Of a stretch of DNA of 15,211 bases, positions 14,311 to 15,211 are shown piece by piece. Where the stretch lies: NCBI GenBank assembly GCA_934271245.1, contig CAKQQY010000036.1:1-15211 (forward strand). The letters are read 5' to 3'. A model generated the notes under the pieces. The model made no database searches. It saw nothing but the letters and a program-made list of their open reading frames with translations, and was not told the origin of the DNA. Each line of letters starts with the position of its first letter. Within the stretch, counting starts at the first letter, position 1. This stretch comes from an uncultured Clostridia bacterium. GTDB taxonomy: Bacteria > Bacillota > Clostridia > Christensenellales > Borkfalkiaceae. Both the position numbers and the translations under genes were made by a program.

Positions 14311-14763
14311 TTACATCACCATAATAAGTATTGCAAGACCGGTTAAAAATCCGAGTTTAATATATAAAGGCTTGTACTTTTTTAAATCCTTTTCAGCCTG
14401 CACGGATAATTCGGTTAGTTTTGCATTCATCTCTGCCAACTCTTTTAATTGCGTATCTTTATCTTTTTTGCCTACGCCGTTTACGTAATCAATAAACAAC
14501 GATTTCTCTTCTTCTTTCAGGTATTTCGGCAAGACCGTATCGGGACGAAACTCCGATATTGCTTTTTTAAAGTCACCTTCATGCGAAAAATCTTTCATTA
14601 TATCCGATAATTTCTTTTGCCCGAACGATATTTCGGAAATAAGTTTTTTGTTAAAATTCAAAAAATCCTTGAAAAACTTGTTTCTTTTAACGAATTTATC
14701 CGATAAAGCAACTCCGAAAACGGTACATATTAAACAACATATAATCCCGAAAAACAGTTTCAC
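14311..14763 (-). CDS. spoIIIAB: Stage III sporulation protein AB
   Basis: SpoIIIAB is a mother-cell membrane protein of the SpoIIIA complex; its fold is related to archaeal/type II secretion platform proteins, and it is the partner of the ATPase SpoIIIAA. The 150-residue product has membrane segments at both ends (about 1-20 and 132-149) around a helical soluble core. It carries the family pattern GVALSDKFVKR (17-27) and YKPLYIKLGFLTG near the C-terminus. The start is GTG, overlapping the spoIIIAA stop as GTGA, with a strong AAGGAG 5 nt upstream. Confidence 0.93.
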   Translation of the reverse strand: MKLFFGIICCLICTVFGVALSDKFVKRNKFFKDFLNFNKKLISEISFGQKKLSDIMKDFSHEGDFKKAISEFRPDTVLPKYLKEEEKSLFIDYVNGVGKKDKDTQLKELAEMNAKLTELSVQAEKDLKKYKPLYIKLGFLTGLAILIMVM

Positions 14764-15211
14764 GATATCTCCTTGGAATTTTCGTCGTATATTTTATTTA
14801 TAACGCCTGCTTTGCCGTCCCCTTTTAAAAACACATATCTCTCAAAAAGACCGTCGATAAAATATTCGTTGGTCTTTAATTTTTCTAAGGTGTCCCCATG
14901 CGCCGAAGCGATAACTTTTACGCCCGTTAAAACGGTTTTATTTACCGCAAGCCAATCTTTTTCAATCAACTCGTCAAAAACAACTATAGAAGGCGACATA
15001 GACCTTATTCCGCACTCAAAAACATATTTTTTATTCGAATAAACAATTTTGTCCACGTTCTTTCCGCCTACGTTAATAAACTCTCCGCGCTCGTCGCAAA
15101 TCAATATCTGTTCGTTTTGCGGTAAGTTTTTTACAATATCTTTTAAAATCGTAGTCTTCCCAAATCCGGGCGGCGAAACGATTAAAGTATTTAACGTTTT
15201 TCCGCCATTTC
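14760..15211 (-). CDS. spoIIIAA: Stage III sporulation protein AA, ATPase (3' part; cut by window edge)
   Basis: SpoIIIAA is the cytoplasmic secretion-type ATPase of the SpoIIIA complex. Only the C-terminal 149 residues are present; the reading frame runs to the window edge without a stop, so the start lies beyond it. Near its visible beginning it has Walker A PPGFGKTT, then ICDERGE and the Walker B region SPSIVVFDEL, followed by ASAHG with the conserved histidine. The full protein is about 300 residues in relatives. It leads the operon and overlaps spoIIIAB by 4 nt. Confidence 0.93.
   Translation of the reverse strand, partial: NGGKTLNTLIVSPPGFGKTTILKDIVKNLPQNEQILICDERGEFINVGGKNVDKIVYSNKKYVFECGIRSMSPSIVVFDELIEKDWLAVNKTVLTGVKVIASAHGDTLEKLKTNEYFIDGLFERYVFLKGDGKAGVINKIYDENSKEIS

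Overview
The window is an AT-rich stretch of core chromosome from an endospore-forming Bacillota, most likely a member of Clostridia. Three things point there: a full spoIIIAB-AH set with the end of spoIIIAA, a SpoIVB serine peptidase and a sporulation-type DacF; the order yqhY-nusB-folD-ispA-tlyA-argR-recN-spoIVB, which is the conserved Bacillus/Clostridium neighbourhood; and nadK between tlyA and argR, an arrangement I associate with Clostridia. No finer taxonomy can be read safely from the sequence. All 20 genes lie on the minus strand, so the window is transcribed from right to left. There are no tRNA, rRNA, insertion-sequence, phage or CRISPR features.

In order of transcription: (1) 15211-11114, the spoIIIA operon, running AA (3' part only), AB, AC, AD, AE, AF, AG, AH, tightly packed with 4-8 nt overlaps at most junctions. 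It encodes the feeding-tube channel between mother cell and forespore. (2) 11051-8414, yqhY-nusB-folD-ispA, a housekeeping unit with its own likely vegetative promoter, closed by a hairpin terminator. (3) 8377-7652, tlyA. (4) 7562-4599, nadK-argR-recN, with a good sigma-A-like promoter, closed by a terminator whose loop is the recN stop codon. (5) 4550-3570, spoIVB, with its own terminator. (6) 3477-2296, dacF, with a strong ribosome binding site, a sigma-F-like upstream motif and a terminator. (7) 2199-19, a site-2-type M50 metalloprotease followed by the condensin partners scpA and scpB, translationally linked by overlaps.

Functionally, the sporulation genes cover engulfment-stage communication (SpoIIIA channel), the forespore signal that triggers late mother-cell activation (SpoIVB) and spore cortex peptidoglycan trimming (DacF). 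The other genes serve transcription antitermination, one-carbon metabolism, isoprenoid synthesis, NADP synthesis, arginine control, recombination repair and chromosome segregation.

The main departures from the Bacillus layout are losses from the locus: no xseA/xseB between folD and ispA, no dxs between ispA and tlyA, and no spo0A after spoIVB, where dacF sits instead. I found no undescribed multi-gene system. The unusual signals are regulatory: a row of terminators that split the cluster into separate units, a hairpin that abuts the spoIVB start codon, and a forespore-type promoter motif that overlaps the upstream gene's terminator.
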